From contig JBHYDC010000017.1 of NCBI GenBank assembly GCA_051861205.1, forward strand, positions 1 to 64,000: a DNA stretch of 64,000 nucleotides, given 5' to 3'. Positions within the stretch are counted from its first letter, which is position 1. Every line of letters starts with the position of its first letter. This stretch comes from JBHYDC01 sp051861205. GTDB lineage: Bacteria > Pseudomonadota > Alphaproteobacteria > Rhizobiales > Pleomorphomonadaceae. The notes under the pieces are model-generated. The model was not told where the DNA came from, did no database searches, and saw nothing but the letters and a program-made list of their open reading frames with translations. This document shows positions 18,827 through 27,111 of the stretch, piece by piece. Position numbers and translations under genes: made by a program.

Positions 18827-19912
18827 TCACTCCGCCGGATCGGCGGCGGGCTCCAGCTTCGTGCGGGCGGGGCGAGGGGCGGATAGGCGCATTGCGCCGC
18901 TGACGCCGAGGCGGGCGGCGAACCATGTGATCGTGGCGGGCAGGCCTTCGGAGAGCGGGATGCGGGGCGTCCAGCCGAGGAGGGCGCGGGCGCGGGAAAT
19001 GTCGGCGCTGCGGCGCTGCGGGTTGTCCTTGGGAAGGGGAAGGTGGACCAGGCCGGAGCGCGTAGGGATGAGGCTTCGCACCAGCCCTGCCAGTTCGTTT
19101 ATGGTGAATTCGCCGGGATTGCCGAGGTTGACCGGAACGCCGGGATTGATCGGGAGGCTTTCAAGCGCGACGAGGCCGGCGACAAGATCCGACACATAGC
19201 AGAAGGAGCGGGTTTGCTCGCCGGTGCCGTGGATCGTCAGCGGGCGGCCGGTGAGGGCCTGGGCGACGAGGTTCGACACGATGCGGCCGTCGCTAGGGTC
19301 CATGCGCGGGGCGTAGGTGTTGAAGATGCGTGCCACGCGGCCGTCGACGCGGCCAAGGCGGAGATGATCGAAGATCAGCGCTTCGGCGGCGCGCTTGCCT
19401 TCATCGCAGCAGGCGCGCGGCCCGGTGGGGTTCACATGACCGACGTAGTCTTCGCTCTGCGGGTGGCGTTCGGGGTCGCCGTAGACCTCGCTGGTGGACG
19501 CCTGCACGAAGCGTGCGCCGGAGCGCTCGGCGACGGCGAGGAGGTTCAGCGTGCCGACGACGCTGGTCATCAGCGTGTGGACGGGATCGGCCTGATAGCG
19601 GGGCGGCGAGGCGGCGCAGGCGAGGTTATAGACCACGTCGGCGGATAGTTTGTCCGGCAGGGGATTGCAGACGTCGTGCTCGATCAGCGTGAAGCGGGGG
19701 CTGGCTTGGGGCTGGCGTAGGTTTTCGGCCGAGCCGGTGAGGAAGTTGTCGAGGCATATCACGCGGCAACCGTCCGCGATCAGGCGGTCGCAGAGGTGCG
19801 ACCCGAGGAATCCGGCGCCGCCGGCCACGAGAGCGGTTTCGCCCGGCGGGCGCTTGGCGATGATCGGGGATGGGGAGCGAAGCTTTGCCGCTGCATTGAA
19901 ACGCGCCTTCAT
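18827..19912 (-). CDS. NAD-dependent epimerase/dehydratase, UDP-glucuronate decarboxylase-like, catalytic Tyr replaced
   Basis: 361 residues, extended SDR fold. The NAD motif GGAGFLGSHLCDRL and the UXS-like blocks CAASPPRYQADPVHT and STSEVYGDPERHPQ are intact, and IFNTYAPRMDPSDGRIVSN matches UDP-xylose synthases. The active-site motif normally reads CYDEGKR. Here it reads CCDEGKR, so the catalytic Tyr (about residue 169, codon 19406-19408 TGC) is Cys while Lys173 remains. ATG 19912 is chosen because GGAAGG is about 8 nt upstream. It is the last gene of the leftward sugar cluster. Expected role is nucleotide-sugar modification, but activity is doubtful without the Tyr. Confidence 0.82.
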   Translation of the reverse strand: MKARFNAAAKLRSPSPIIAKRPPGETALVAGGAGFLGSHLCDRLIADGCRVICLDNFLTGSAENLRQPQASPRFTLIEHDVCNPLPDKLSADVVYNLACAASPPRYQADPVHTLMTSVVGTLNLLAVAERSGARFVQASTSEVYGDPERHPQSEDYVGHVNPTGPRACCDEGKRAAEALIFDHLRLGRVDGRVARIFNTYAPRMDPSDGRIVSNLVAQALTGRPLTIHGTGEQTRSFCYVSDLVAGLVALESLPINPGVPVNLGNPGEFTINELAGLVRSLIPTRSGLVHLPLPKDNPQRRSADISRARALLGWTPRIPLSEGLPATITWFAARLGVSGAMRLSAPRPARTKLEPAADPAE

Positions 19913-19947
19913 CTCGTCTTCCTTCCGGGCCGCTTGCAAGGCGTGCG

Positions 19948-21045
19948 TCAGCCCGTTCGTTCCAGGTACTGCGTGCGGATCTCATCGAAAGCCGCGACAA
20001 GTTCGACGGCGCGGGCGCGGCCGGTGTGCCGTTGCAGAACCCGCCGCCGGGCTTCCAAAGCAAGAGCGAGGCGGCCGGCTTCTTTGTTCCTGCCCGCCAA
20101 AAGCGCGACGACCCCTTCAGAGTTCCCTGGAAGAAGGATGGCTTCGTTTTCCGGGAAAAGCTCGGCAAGGCCGGGCCATCCGTCGGACAGGATAGGCGTG
20201 CCGCAGGCAGCCGCTTCGAACAGGCGCACGCTGGGGCTCCACCCGGCGGCCAGCATGTCGGCGCGGGTGATGTTGAGCGTCCAACGCTGGCGGCTGTAGA
20301 AAGACGCGTGATCGCGAGGGGCGAGGTGGTCGATCCGCGTGACGTTGGCGGGCCAATCGATCGTGGCGGGATAGAGCGGGCCGGCGACGACGAAGCGCCT
20401 ATCGGGCAGGCGGCGGGCGGGTTCGAGGAGAAGCCGTTCGAGCGCGGGCTGACGGTCCGGGCTGTAGGTGCCGAGGTAGCCGAGATCCCACGTCAGCGGC
20501 TCGCCGGTGGGGCGGTAGACCGTTTCCTCGACGGCGCAATAGAGGGCGCGGGCGTGCGATGCGCCGAATTCGCGTTCGAGGCGAGGGAGCGTCGGGCCGC
20601 CGGTAAAGGAGAAGTAGACGTCGAAGAGGGGGATCTGCCGGGCGGCAAGATAGTCCTCCTCGCCGCGCGCGAGCTTGGCGAGCGTGACGGGCGTATCGAT
20701 GTCGTAGAAGGCGACGTTGCCCGTTGCGAGCGACATGACCGCGTCGATTACAGCGACGCCGTCCGGCACGTAGGAGCCGATGATGACGATGTCGGCGGCG
20801 CGGATTTCGGCGGCGTGGCGCGCGGAAAGGTCGGCCGGCTGCGCGTAGAAGGCGAGGCGGCAGAAGTCGGGGTCGACGAGGTCGCGGTTCTCGCCGGAAT
20901 ACCAGGGAACGTCGCGCTCAAGGAAGGTGACGCTATGGCCGAGGGTGGCAAGGCCCTTGATGAGCGCACGCCAGGTGGTGGCGTGGCCGTTGCCCCAGGA
21001 TGAGGAGATCGACAGGCCGAGGACCACGATATCCAGCCGCCTCAT
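19948..21045 (-). CDS. CgeB-like glycosyltransferase (first of three paralogs, distal)
   Basis: 365 residues with a GT-B layout. The N-terminal part has SSWGNGHATTWRALIKGLATLGHSVTFLERD, shared in outline by the two upstream paralogs. The C-terminal nucleotide-sugar domain has WSPSVRLFEAAACGTPILSD, typical of the CgeB/YkvP group-1 transferases. Its ATG overlaps the stop of the preceding gene (ATGA at 21042-21045), indicating translational coupling. Donor and acceptor sugars cannot be predicted. Confidence 0.82.
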   Translation of the reverse strand: MRRLDIVVLGLSISSSWGNGHATTWRALIKGLATLGHSVTFLERDVPWYSGENRDLVDPDFCRLAFYAQPADLSARHAAEIRAADIVIIGSYVPDGVAVIDAVMSLATGNVAFYDIDTPVTLAKLARGEEDYLAARQIPLFDVYFSFTGGPTLPRLEREFGASHARALYCAVEETVYRPTGEPLTWDLGYLGTYSPDRQPALERLLLEPARRLPDRRFVVAGPLYPATIDWPANVTRIDHLAPRDHASFYSRQRWTLNITRADMLAAGWSPSVRLFEAAACGTPILSDGWPGLAELFPENEAILLPGNSEGVVALLAGRNKEAGRLALALEARRRVLQRHTGRARAVELVAAFDEIRTQYLERTG

Positions 21046-22147
21046 GCTGCTTCTCCTGGCTGTTTCGACGCTTTCAGCGCTGTGAGCAGCGCATCGACCG
21101 TGCGGGCGCGGCGGTCGTAGGTGTGTTCGGCGAGGACGCGGGCGAGCGCGCGGCGGCCGATGGCGCGGGCGTGGGGCTCGGTCAGGCCGGGGAGAAGCTC
21201 GACAAGATCCTGGCCGTCGCGGATGACGAGGATCTCTTCGCCCGGCTTCAGGAATTCATCAATGCCGGCCCATTCGTCGGTGATGAGGCAGGCGCCGGCG
21301 CCGGCGGCTTCGAACACGCGGGTGGGCGGGGNNNNNNNNNNGAAAAGCCGGTTTCGGCCATCGAGTCGCGGTTGATGTTGAGGATGGCCTTGGCGCTGGC
21401 GTTGAGCGCGTTGTGATCGGCGGTCGGGACATGGCCGATCCAGGCGATGTTCGGCGGTAAGGCCCGGCCGTTCCAACCGGCGCCGCCGAGGATGAAGCGG
21501 TGCGATTTCAGGCGGGCGGCGGGGGCGATGAAGAAGGGGGTGACCCGCTCTTCCCGGTCCGGCTGGCGGTTGCCGAGGATGGTGAGATCGGCCGCAACGC
21601 GGGGGTCGGGTGGGACGGGGCGGTGAGTTTCGGGGTCGAGAGCATTGTAGATGGGGACGCAGGACCGGGCGCCGAGCGCGCGATAGGCCGACACGACAGG
21701 GTCGCCACCGCCGTAGGTGAGGACGGCGTCTAGCCTTGGCAGGGCTCGGCGGATCGCGTGGTCGGGCGCGGCGCGGATTTCGGCAAGGGTGGCAGGCGCG
21801 TCGACGTCCCAGAACAGTCGGACGGCGTCAGGGGCGGCGTGGTCCATGGTCGCGGCGAGGAGGGCGTCGTCTTCAAAGCCGACGCCGCTCGTCTTGACCA
21901 CGACATCGAAGCTGGCAGCCTTGGCGGCGGCGCGGTGAAGGGCTTGAAGGGTGCCGGGGTAGACGACGACTTCGGCGTAATCGGGCGGGTCGATGTCGCG
22001 GTGGTTTTGGCGGTCGTGGACGTCGGGCTCGAAAAAGGTGATGCGGTGGCCGAGGCGGGCGAGCGATTTCAGGAGGCCGCGATAATAGGTAGCCGCGCCG
22101 TTCCAATAGGACGAGGTGAGGCTGGATCCATAGAAGGCGATGTTCAT
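21042..22147 (-). CDS. CgeB-like glycosyltransferase (second paralog), interrupted by scaffold gap
   Basis: The N-terminal half (from ATG 22147: YGSSLTSSYWNGAATYYRGLL) and the C-terminal half (TRVFEAAGAGACLITDEWAGID) are both intact but lie in different frames because of a 10-N filler at 21332-21341. The break falls exactly at the conserved G-[FW]-S-P-x-x-R-[LV]-F-E motif, so this is an assembly artefact, not a pseudogene. The start overlaps the stop of the upstream transferase gene (ATGA 22144-22147). Confidence 0.8.
21332..21341. other. Assembly gap (10 N)
   Basis: Ten unresolved bases inside a glycosyltransferase gene, probably a fixed-size scaffold spacer. The flanks are a TTTTC end and a CCCCGCCC end on the coding strand. 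Joining them over the shared C restores the reading frame. Confidence 0.98.
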
Positions 22148-23265
22148 GGTCGCGCGTCCTCGCGGATGGAGGCAGATTGCGGGCGGCCAAGTGTGGCGAG
22201 AATGGCGAAAAGCTCGTCCACCCGGTGCCGGCAGGTGTGACGGGCGTGGATGGTTTCGAGCCCAGAGGCGACGAGACTGGCGGCGAGCGCGGTATCGGTC
22301 AGGATGGTTTGGAGATGGCGGGCCATTTCGGGTCCGTTGCGCGCGAAGAGGAAATCGCGGCCCGGCCGGAACAGGCCCTCGTCGTCGCGCCAAGGGGCGG
22401 AGACGAGCGGAATGCCGCAGGCGAGCGCCTCGAAGACGCGGATGGTGGGAATGCCGGGCAGACTTTCCACATAGGGCCGGCGGGGGATGTGGATGGTTAC
22501 GCGGTGGGCCGCGAAGGTGCGGGGCACGTCGGCATTGGCGATCCAGCCGCCATAGGCGATGCCGGCCTCGCCAAGCGCTGTGAGGGCGGCGGGGGGGTAG
22601 CGGACGCCGCGAACGGTGGTGCGGAGCGCGAGGCGGCGGGCGGGCTCTATCAGGAATTCATGAAGTTCGGCGGCGCGTTCGTCGTCGCCCCAGTTGCCGA
22701 TCCAGACGAGATCGCCGGATTTGAGGGCGTCCATGGGGCGGAACAGACGGTCGTCGGCGGCCTCGTGCCACGTAAAGACGGCGCGACCAAATCCGGCTTT
22801 GATGTAACGCTCGCGCAGGGCTTCACCGAAGGCCAGAACGCCGTCATAGCCGGAGAGGTCGAGGGCGGCGATGTCGGATTTGGCGGAAACGGTGCGGTGG
22901 TGGGTGTCGTGGAAGAGAAGGGTGAATCGGCCGCCGGCTTTTCGCGCCGCGCCGATGCGGGCGACGAGGGCCGGGTTGGTCCATTCGTGAACGATGACGA
23001 CGTCGGATCCGTCGAGGGCAACCTCCGGATCGTGCTCGCGATGGTACAGTGTGGCGGCGAGGTGGGGGAAATCGGCTGCGAAGCGATGGGCAGCGGCTTC
23101 GCCCTGGTCGCGGACGAGGTTTTCGCGGCTCCAGCCACCGGACGGTTCCAGCACCGTGACGTCGTGGCCGCGCGCGATGAGGTTACGCACCACGCCGCGC
23201 AGGAAATGGGCGTTGCCGTGGTTCCAGCACGACACCAGCGAGTGGGTGTAGAGGGTGAACCGCAT
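22144..23265 (-). CDS. CgeB-like glycosyltransferase (third paralog, proximal)
   Basis: 373 residues. It starts MRFTLYTHSLVSCWNHGNAHFLRGVV, the same layout as the two downstream paralogs. The C-terminal domain contains LPGIPTIRVFEALACGIPLVS and a GRDFLFARN loop of CgeB/group-1 transferases. It starts 8 nt after the stop of the GT4 gene and overlaps the next gene by ATGA. Three consecutive diverged paralogs suggest successive additions to one glycan. Confidence 0.8.
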   Translation of the reverse strand: MRFTLYTHSLVSCWNHGNAHFLRGVVRNLIARGHDVTVLEPSGGWSRENLVRDQGEAAAHRFAADFPHLAATLYHREHDPEVALDGSDVVIVHEWTNPALVARIGAARKAGGRFTLLFHDTHHRTVSAKSDIAALDLSGYDGVLAFGEALRERYIKAGFGRAVFTWHEAADDRLFRPMDALKSGDLVWIGNWGDDERAAELHEFLIEPARRLALRTTVRGVRYPPAALTALGEAGIAYGGWIANADVPRTFAAHRVTIHIPRRPYVESLPGIPTIRVFEALACGIPLVSAPWRDDEGLFRPGRDFLFARNGPEMARHLQTILTDTALAASLVASGLETIHARHTCRHRVDELFAILATLGRPQSASIREDARP

Positions 23266-23273
23266 GCGCCGGC

Positions 23274-24356
23274 TCACTCCGCCGCCGCGCGGGGCGCGCC
23301 TTGTGCCGCCATCGCGCGAGCGTAGACGGTGGTCAGGGCTTCGATTTCCGCCTCCATGTTGAAGCGTTGCGCTCGCCGGTGGGCCATTTGGCCGAGCCGG
23401 TGGCGAGCCTTGGGCCGGGCGATCAGGCGCTGGATGGCGCCTGCGAAGGCGCTGGGATCGCGCGGGTTCGCGAAGACGGCGGCGCCGTGCCAAAGTTCGC
23501 GGAACGTCGGAATGTCGGCGAGCACCAACGCCGCGCCGGATAGGGCGGCTTCCAGCACGCCGAGGCCGAAGGGTTCGTAAAGCGAGGGCGAGGCCACGAT
23601 TTCCGCTTCCGCCATCGCATGGCGGACGGCGCTGGCGGGGAGTTCGCCAGGGGCTTCCACGCCGGGAAGCGCGATCGACGCGCCGTTCGGGCCGCGCAGC
23701 GGGCCCGCCATCACCATCGGCCAGGAGATATGGGGCGCGGCGGCGGCAAGGCAGGCGCCGTTCTTGCCCTCGTCCCACCAGCGGCCGGCGGCGAACACCA
23801 GAGGTTTGCGAGCGCCGCAGCGGGGGCCGGGCATCGCCGCATTGGGAACGACGGTGAGGTTGGCAACCTTGCCGTAGCAGCGTTCCAGCGCGTCCGCATG
23901 GCTCCGGCTTGGGGCGATCACGGCGTTGGCGGTGTTGAAGCCTTCAAGCGTGCGGCGCTTTTGCCATTCAAGCTCGGGCGGCAACGGCCCGCTCCGCACG
24001 GCATCCCACCAAGTGGCGACGCAGGAATGGGCCGTGGTGACGACCGGACAGGAGAGTTTAAGGCCGGCGGCCTGGCTCGGCACGTTGAGGTGGACAAGGT
24101 CGAAGCAGAACTCGTCCGTGAGGCGGGCGAGGATGGCGGGGAGAGGGTCCAGCGCGGTCTCTTCGCTTGCCATCCAGTCGAGCGGGAGTTCGAGCCACAC
24201 GATATCGGTCATCGGCAGGGCGCCGGCTTCCGCCATGCGGTCTGGCGAAGGGAGAGGGCCGAGGCCCGCTAGCACAACGGCGATGCCGCGTTCATTGAGG
24301 CCGCGCGCCGTGTCGATCGCATGCCGCCACACCCCGCCAACCGCATCGACGGTCAT
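23274..24356 (-). CDS. GT4-family glycosyltransferase
   Basis: About 360 residues of conserved GT-B sequence. N-terminal acceptor domain MTVDAVGGVWRHAIDTARGL; C-terminal donor motif SPSLYEPFGLGVLEAALSGAALVLADIPTFRE with the E-x7-E pattern of retaining GT4 enzymes. ATG 24356 is the only in-frame ATG near the conserved beginning and has no good ribosome site. The frame stays open upstream to about 24740, but that part runs through a repeat element and is low in family character, so the native 5' end may have been altered. Confidence 0.8.
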   Translation of the reverse strand: MTVDAVGGVWRHAIDTARGLNERGIAVVLAGLGPLPSPDRMAEAGALPMTDIVWLELPLDWMASEETALDPLPAILARLTDEFCFDLVHLNVPSQAAGLKLSCPVVTTAHSCVATWWDAVRSGPLPPELEWQKRRTLEGFNTANAVIAPSRSHADALERCYGKVANLTVVPNAAMPGPRCGARKPLVFAAGRWWDEGKNGACLAAAAPHISWPMVMAGPLRGPNGASIALPGVEAPGELPASAVRHAMAEAEIVASPSLYEPFGLGVLEAALSGAALVLADIPTFRELWHGAAVFANPRDPSAFAGAIQRLIARPKARHRLGQMAHRRAQRFNMEAEIEALTTVYARAMAAQGAPRAAAE

Positions 24357-24411
24357 GAGGATGCGGTGGGGGAGGTGGGCAACATGGGGCTGCTCGGGGG
24401 CAAAGCTTGTT

Positions 24412-24684
24412 ACCCTCTCCCCTCGTGGGGTCGCGTAGCGATGGGACGAGAGCGGTGTTGCGGTCCAGGGACCGGTTGAGCCGTTTGGCTGCGAGGGGCG
24501 GCGTTTGGCTGCGGTTCGTCGAAGGGTGGTGAAGCGGAGGGACCCCTCAACCGCCCCTGCCGGGGCACCAGCCCGGGGCCGAGACACGGGTCTCGACCCG
24601 TCGCTACGCGACCCCACAAGGGGAGAAGGAGAAAGGAGCGTGGGTCTCGTACTATCGCTTTGCGACCCGGTAAGGGGCGAAGGG
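24412..24684. repeat. Repeat island: three copies of a ~40-bp GC-rich element, two inverted
   Basis: Copy 1 at 24412-24452 and copy 2 at 24591-24630 are inverted relative to each other with few mismatches over about 40 bp; both contain TCGCTACGCGACCCCA or its complement. A third, more diverged copy at 24645-24684 is in the orientation of copy 2. Between copies 1 and 2 a 12-bp direct repeat (CGTTTGGCTGCG at 24482 and 24502) occurs. It resembles dispersed intergenic REP/MITE-like elements seen in many alphaproteobacteria. Confidence 0.75.
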
Positions 24685-24727
24685 GCAGCGGGTTGGGGGA
24701 CTTTAGAGGTGTGGGCTGGCATGGCGG

Positions 24728-26023
24728 TCATGGTCCGCAACAGGATCGTTCGAGATCCGGTAGGGCGAGGGGGCGGGTGTCTTGGATGTCTGAGAAGGCG
24801 GTGAAAGTGGCGAGGTAATGGGCGTGGGCGCGTTCCCAGGCGGTGTCGTCGGGTTCACCCCAAAGCTGCCGGTAGCTGGGACTGGAGGGGTAGGGGTAGA
24901 GCGGAACGGGTTCGTTGGCCCAGACGCCGGCGGCGAGCAGGCGGTCGCGCCAGCGGGCAACGAGGGCGGCTTCGTCTTCGGCCATTCCGATCAGATTGGC
25001 CTGGACGAAGGGGACGTGCCGGCGGGCTTCGATGAGAAGATCGGAAAGCTGTTCGGTAGTGAGCTTGCAGCGCTTTTGCAGCGCGGCGCGGCCTTCGACG
25101 GTGAGGCTTTCGATGCCGGCTTCGATGGAAACGCAGCCGGCGGCGCCGAGGAGCGCCAGCATATCGGGCTTCCACAGGTCGATGCGGGTTTGGATGCCGA
25201 AGGCGATGCGGCGGTTTTTCAAGGCTTCGAGGAGGGGGGCCTGGGGCAGGAAAATCTCGTCGATGAAGTAGACATAGCCGGCGCCCTGGTCGATCAGGCG
25301 GTCGATTTCCTCGATGACGACTGAGAGGTCGCGGCGACGGTATTGGTCGCGGAAATCGATCTTGGCGCAGAAGGAGCAGGTGTAGGGACAGCCGCGCGAG
25401 GCTTCGACTTCGGCGCCAAAGCCGGAGCGGTCGGCGTCGAAGCGGTGGTGATGGTGCGGGTGGGCGGCGATCCAGTCTGCGGGCCAGACAAGAGCCGGGT
25501 GATCGGTGAAGCGGCTGGCGGCGGGCGGGCCGTTGACGAGGGCGGCGCCGTCCGGACCGAGGCGGGCGGTGGCGGGGATGGCGCTCCAATCGGGGTTTTT
25601 GGCGAGCGCGGCGACGATTTCCTCGCATTCGCCGCGCACGACGAGATCGACGCCGAGTTTGCGCAGCGTCGGCGCGGGCGTGGCCGAGCCATGCGGGCCG
25701 ACGGCGACGGTGCGGCCGCCGTTTGGACCGAGAGTGGCGAGGAATTCGAGCGGCACGCGCAGTTCCGGCGGGGCGCAGCGCCAGAAGAGATAGGTCGGGG
25801 CGGTGGTGACGACCGTCATGTCGGGGCCGAAGGCGGCGACGCGGGCCGCAAGCGCTGTGTTGTCGAGGGCCATGAGCTGGCCGTCGAGCATTAGGGCCGC
25901 GTGGCCGTCCCGCTCCAGCATGGCCTTGGCGTAGCCGAGTTCCAGCGGCAGATGCGGCTCGCGGCACCCGAAATAGATGCTGCCGCGATAGGACCAAGCC
26001 GGATTGACGAGCGCGACCTTCAT
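24728..26023 (-). CDS. B12-binding-domain radical SAM protein
   Basis: 431 residues. The N-terminal region (1-130, VALVNPAWSYRGSIYFG... MLDGQLMALDN) has a cobalamin-binding-like Rossmann fold without an obvious DxHxxG base-off motif. The radical SAM core has SRGCPYTCSFCAK (CxxxCxxC ligating a 4Fe-4S cluster) at about 190 and the later IEAGIES strand. Start ATG 26023 overlaps the stop of the upstream epimerase (ATGA 26020-26023). Class B-like enzymes often methylate or rearrange unactivated carbons; in this setting the target may be a sugar or glycan. Specific reaction unknown. Confidence 0.85.
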   Translation of the reverse strand: MKVALVNPAWSYRGSIYFGCREPHLPLELGYAKAMLERDGHAALMLDGQLMALDNTALAARVAAFGPDMTVVTTAPTYLFWRCAPPELRVPLEFLATLGPNGGRTVAVGPHGSATPAPTLRKLGVDLVVRGECEEIVAALAKNPDWSAIPATARLGPDGAALVNGPPAASRFTDHPALVWPADWIAAHPHHHHRFDADRSGFGAEVEASRGCPYTCSFCAKIDFRDQYRRRDLSVVIEEIDRLIDQGAGYVYFIDEIFLPQAPLLEALKNRRIAFGIQTRIDLWKPDMLALLGAAGCVSIEAGIESLTVEGRAALQKRCKLTTEQLSDLLIEARRHVPFVQANLIGMAEDEAALVARWRDRLLAAGVWANEPVPLYPYPSSPSYRQLWGEPDDTAWERAHAHYLATFTAFSDIQDTRPLALPDLERSCCGP

Positions 26024-27111
26024 GCGGTGAGCCTTTCGGTTGCTGGCTCGCCCGGTGCGCCTTCGAGCCATCTCGCCAGATCGCGCAGGCCCTCGCGCCA
26101 GGATATCGACGGCGTCCAGCCGGTGGCGGCTTGAAGGGCGCGGGTGTCGGCGACGAACCAGAGCTGGTCGCCGGTGCGCCAGTCCTGGACGTCGAGCGCG
26201 GGCTCGCGGCCGGTGATCTCCGCGATCGCGGCGAGTATGCCGGTCAGGCTGACGGCGTTTGTCGGCCCCCCGCCGAGATTGAAGGCGCGGCCGGAGAGGC
26301 GGTCAATATCGCCAAGCACCGCACGGTAGGCGCAAACCGCGTCGGCGACGTGGAGCACGTCGCGGACCTGCGCGCCGTCGCCGAAGAGGGTGATGGGCAT
26401 GGCGCTGAGCGCGCGGATCAGGAAATGGGCGAGCCAGCCCTGGTCTTCCGTGCCGAATTGGCGGGGGCCGTAAATGCAGCTCATGCGCAAGACGGCGGTG
26501 GGGAGGCCGTAGCTCTTGGCGTAATCGAGCACATATTGATCGGCGACGCCTTTGGAGCAGCCGTAGGGGGTGCCAAAATCGAGGGCACGGGTTTCCGGGA
26601 TGCCCTGATCGCGCAACACGGGATCGTCGGGGAGCCAGCGGCCGGCGGTCTTGGTCATGTCGAGGTCGGCGAGGTCGCCGTAGACCTTGTTGGTGGAGGC
26701 AAAGATCACGGGGATGGGGCGTCGCGTCGCCCGGACGGCTTCGAGGATGTTCAGGGTGCCGCGAGCGTTGACGTCGAAGTCGTGGATGGGGTTCTCGAGG
26801 CTGGTTGTGACGGCGACTTGGGCGGCGAAGTGGAAGACGGCGCCGGCATTCCGCAAGGCTGCGGTGATGGCGGAGGGGTCGCGGACGTCGGCGATCACCG
26901 CTGTGAGGCGAGGGCCGAAGCTGGCTTCAAGCCAAGCGAGGTTAGCCTCCACACCGGGGCGGGCGAGACTGTCGATGACGACGACGTCACGGCCCTCGGC
27001 CAAGACGGAAGCGGCGAGATTGGAGCCGATGAAACCGGCGCCGCCGACGATGGCGATCGGGCGGTTCGTATCGAAACGAACCTCTGCGGAGGCGCGAAGT
27101 GGCGTGGTCAT
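26020..27111 (-). CDS. NAD-dependent sugar epimerase/dehydratase (CDP-paratose 2-epimerase-like)
   Basis: 363 residues, extended SDR. NAD motif IVGGAGFIGSNLAASVL at about 20; catalytic YGCSKGVADQYV carries Tyr and Lys (YxxxK intact); the SxK-side Ser/Thr lies in ASTNKVYG. The stretch MSCIYGPRQFGTEDQGWLAHF is closest to CDP-paratose/tyvelose epimerases. It starts on an ATGA overlap with the preceding epimerase gene. It probably supplies a rare nucleotide sugar to the downstream transferases. Confidence 0.82.
   Translation of the reverse strand: MTTPLRASAEVRFDTNRPIAIVGGAGFIGSNLAASVLAEGRDVVVIDSLARPGVEANLAWLEASFGPRLTAVIADVRDPSAITAALRNAGAVFHFAAQVAVTTSLENPIHDFDVNARGTLNILEAVRATRRPIPVIFASTNKVYGDLADLDMTKTAGRWLPDDPVLRDQGIPETRALDFGTPYGCSKGVADQYVLDYAKSYGLPTAVLRMSCIYGPRQFGTEDQGWLAHFLIRALSAMPITLFGDGAQVRDVLHVADAVCAYRAVLGDIDRLSGRAFNLGGGPTNAVSLTGILAAIAEITGREPALDVQDWRTGDQLWFVADTRALQAATGWTPSISWREGLRDLARWLEGAPGEPATERLTA

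Noticed and set aside
21042..22147. Frameshifted glycosyltransferase pseudogene
   Set aside because: The frame change coincides exactly with the N filler, and joining the flanks restores the frame.
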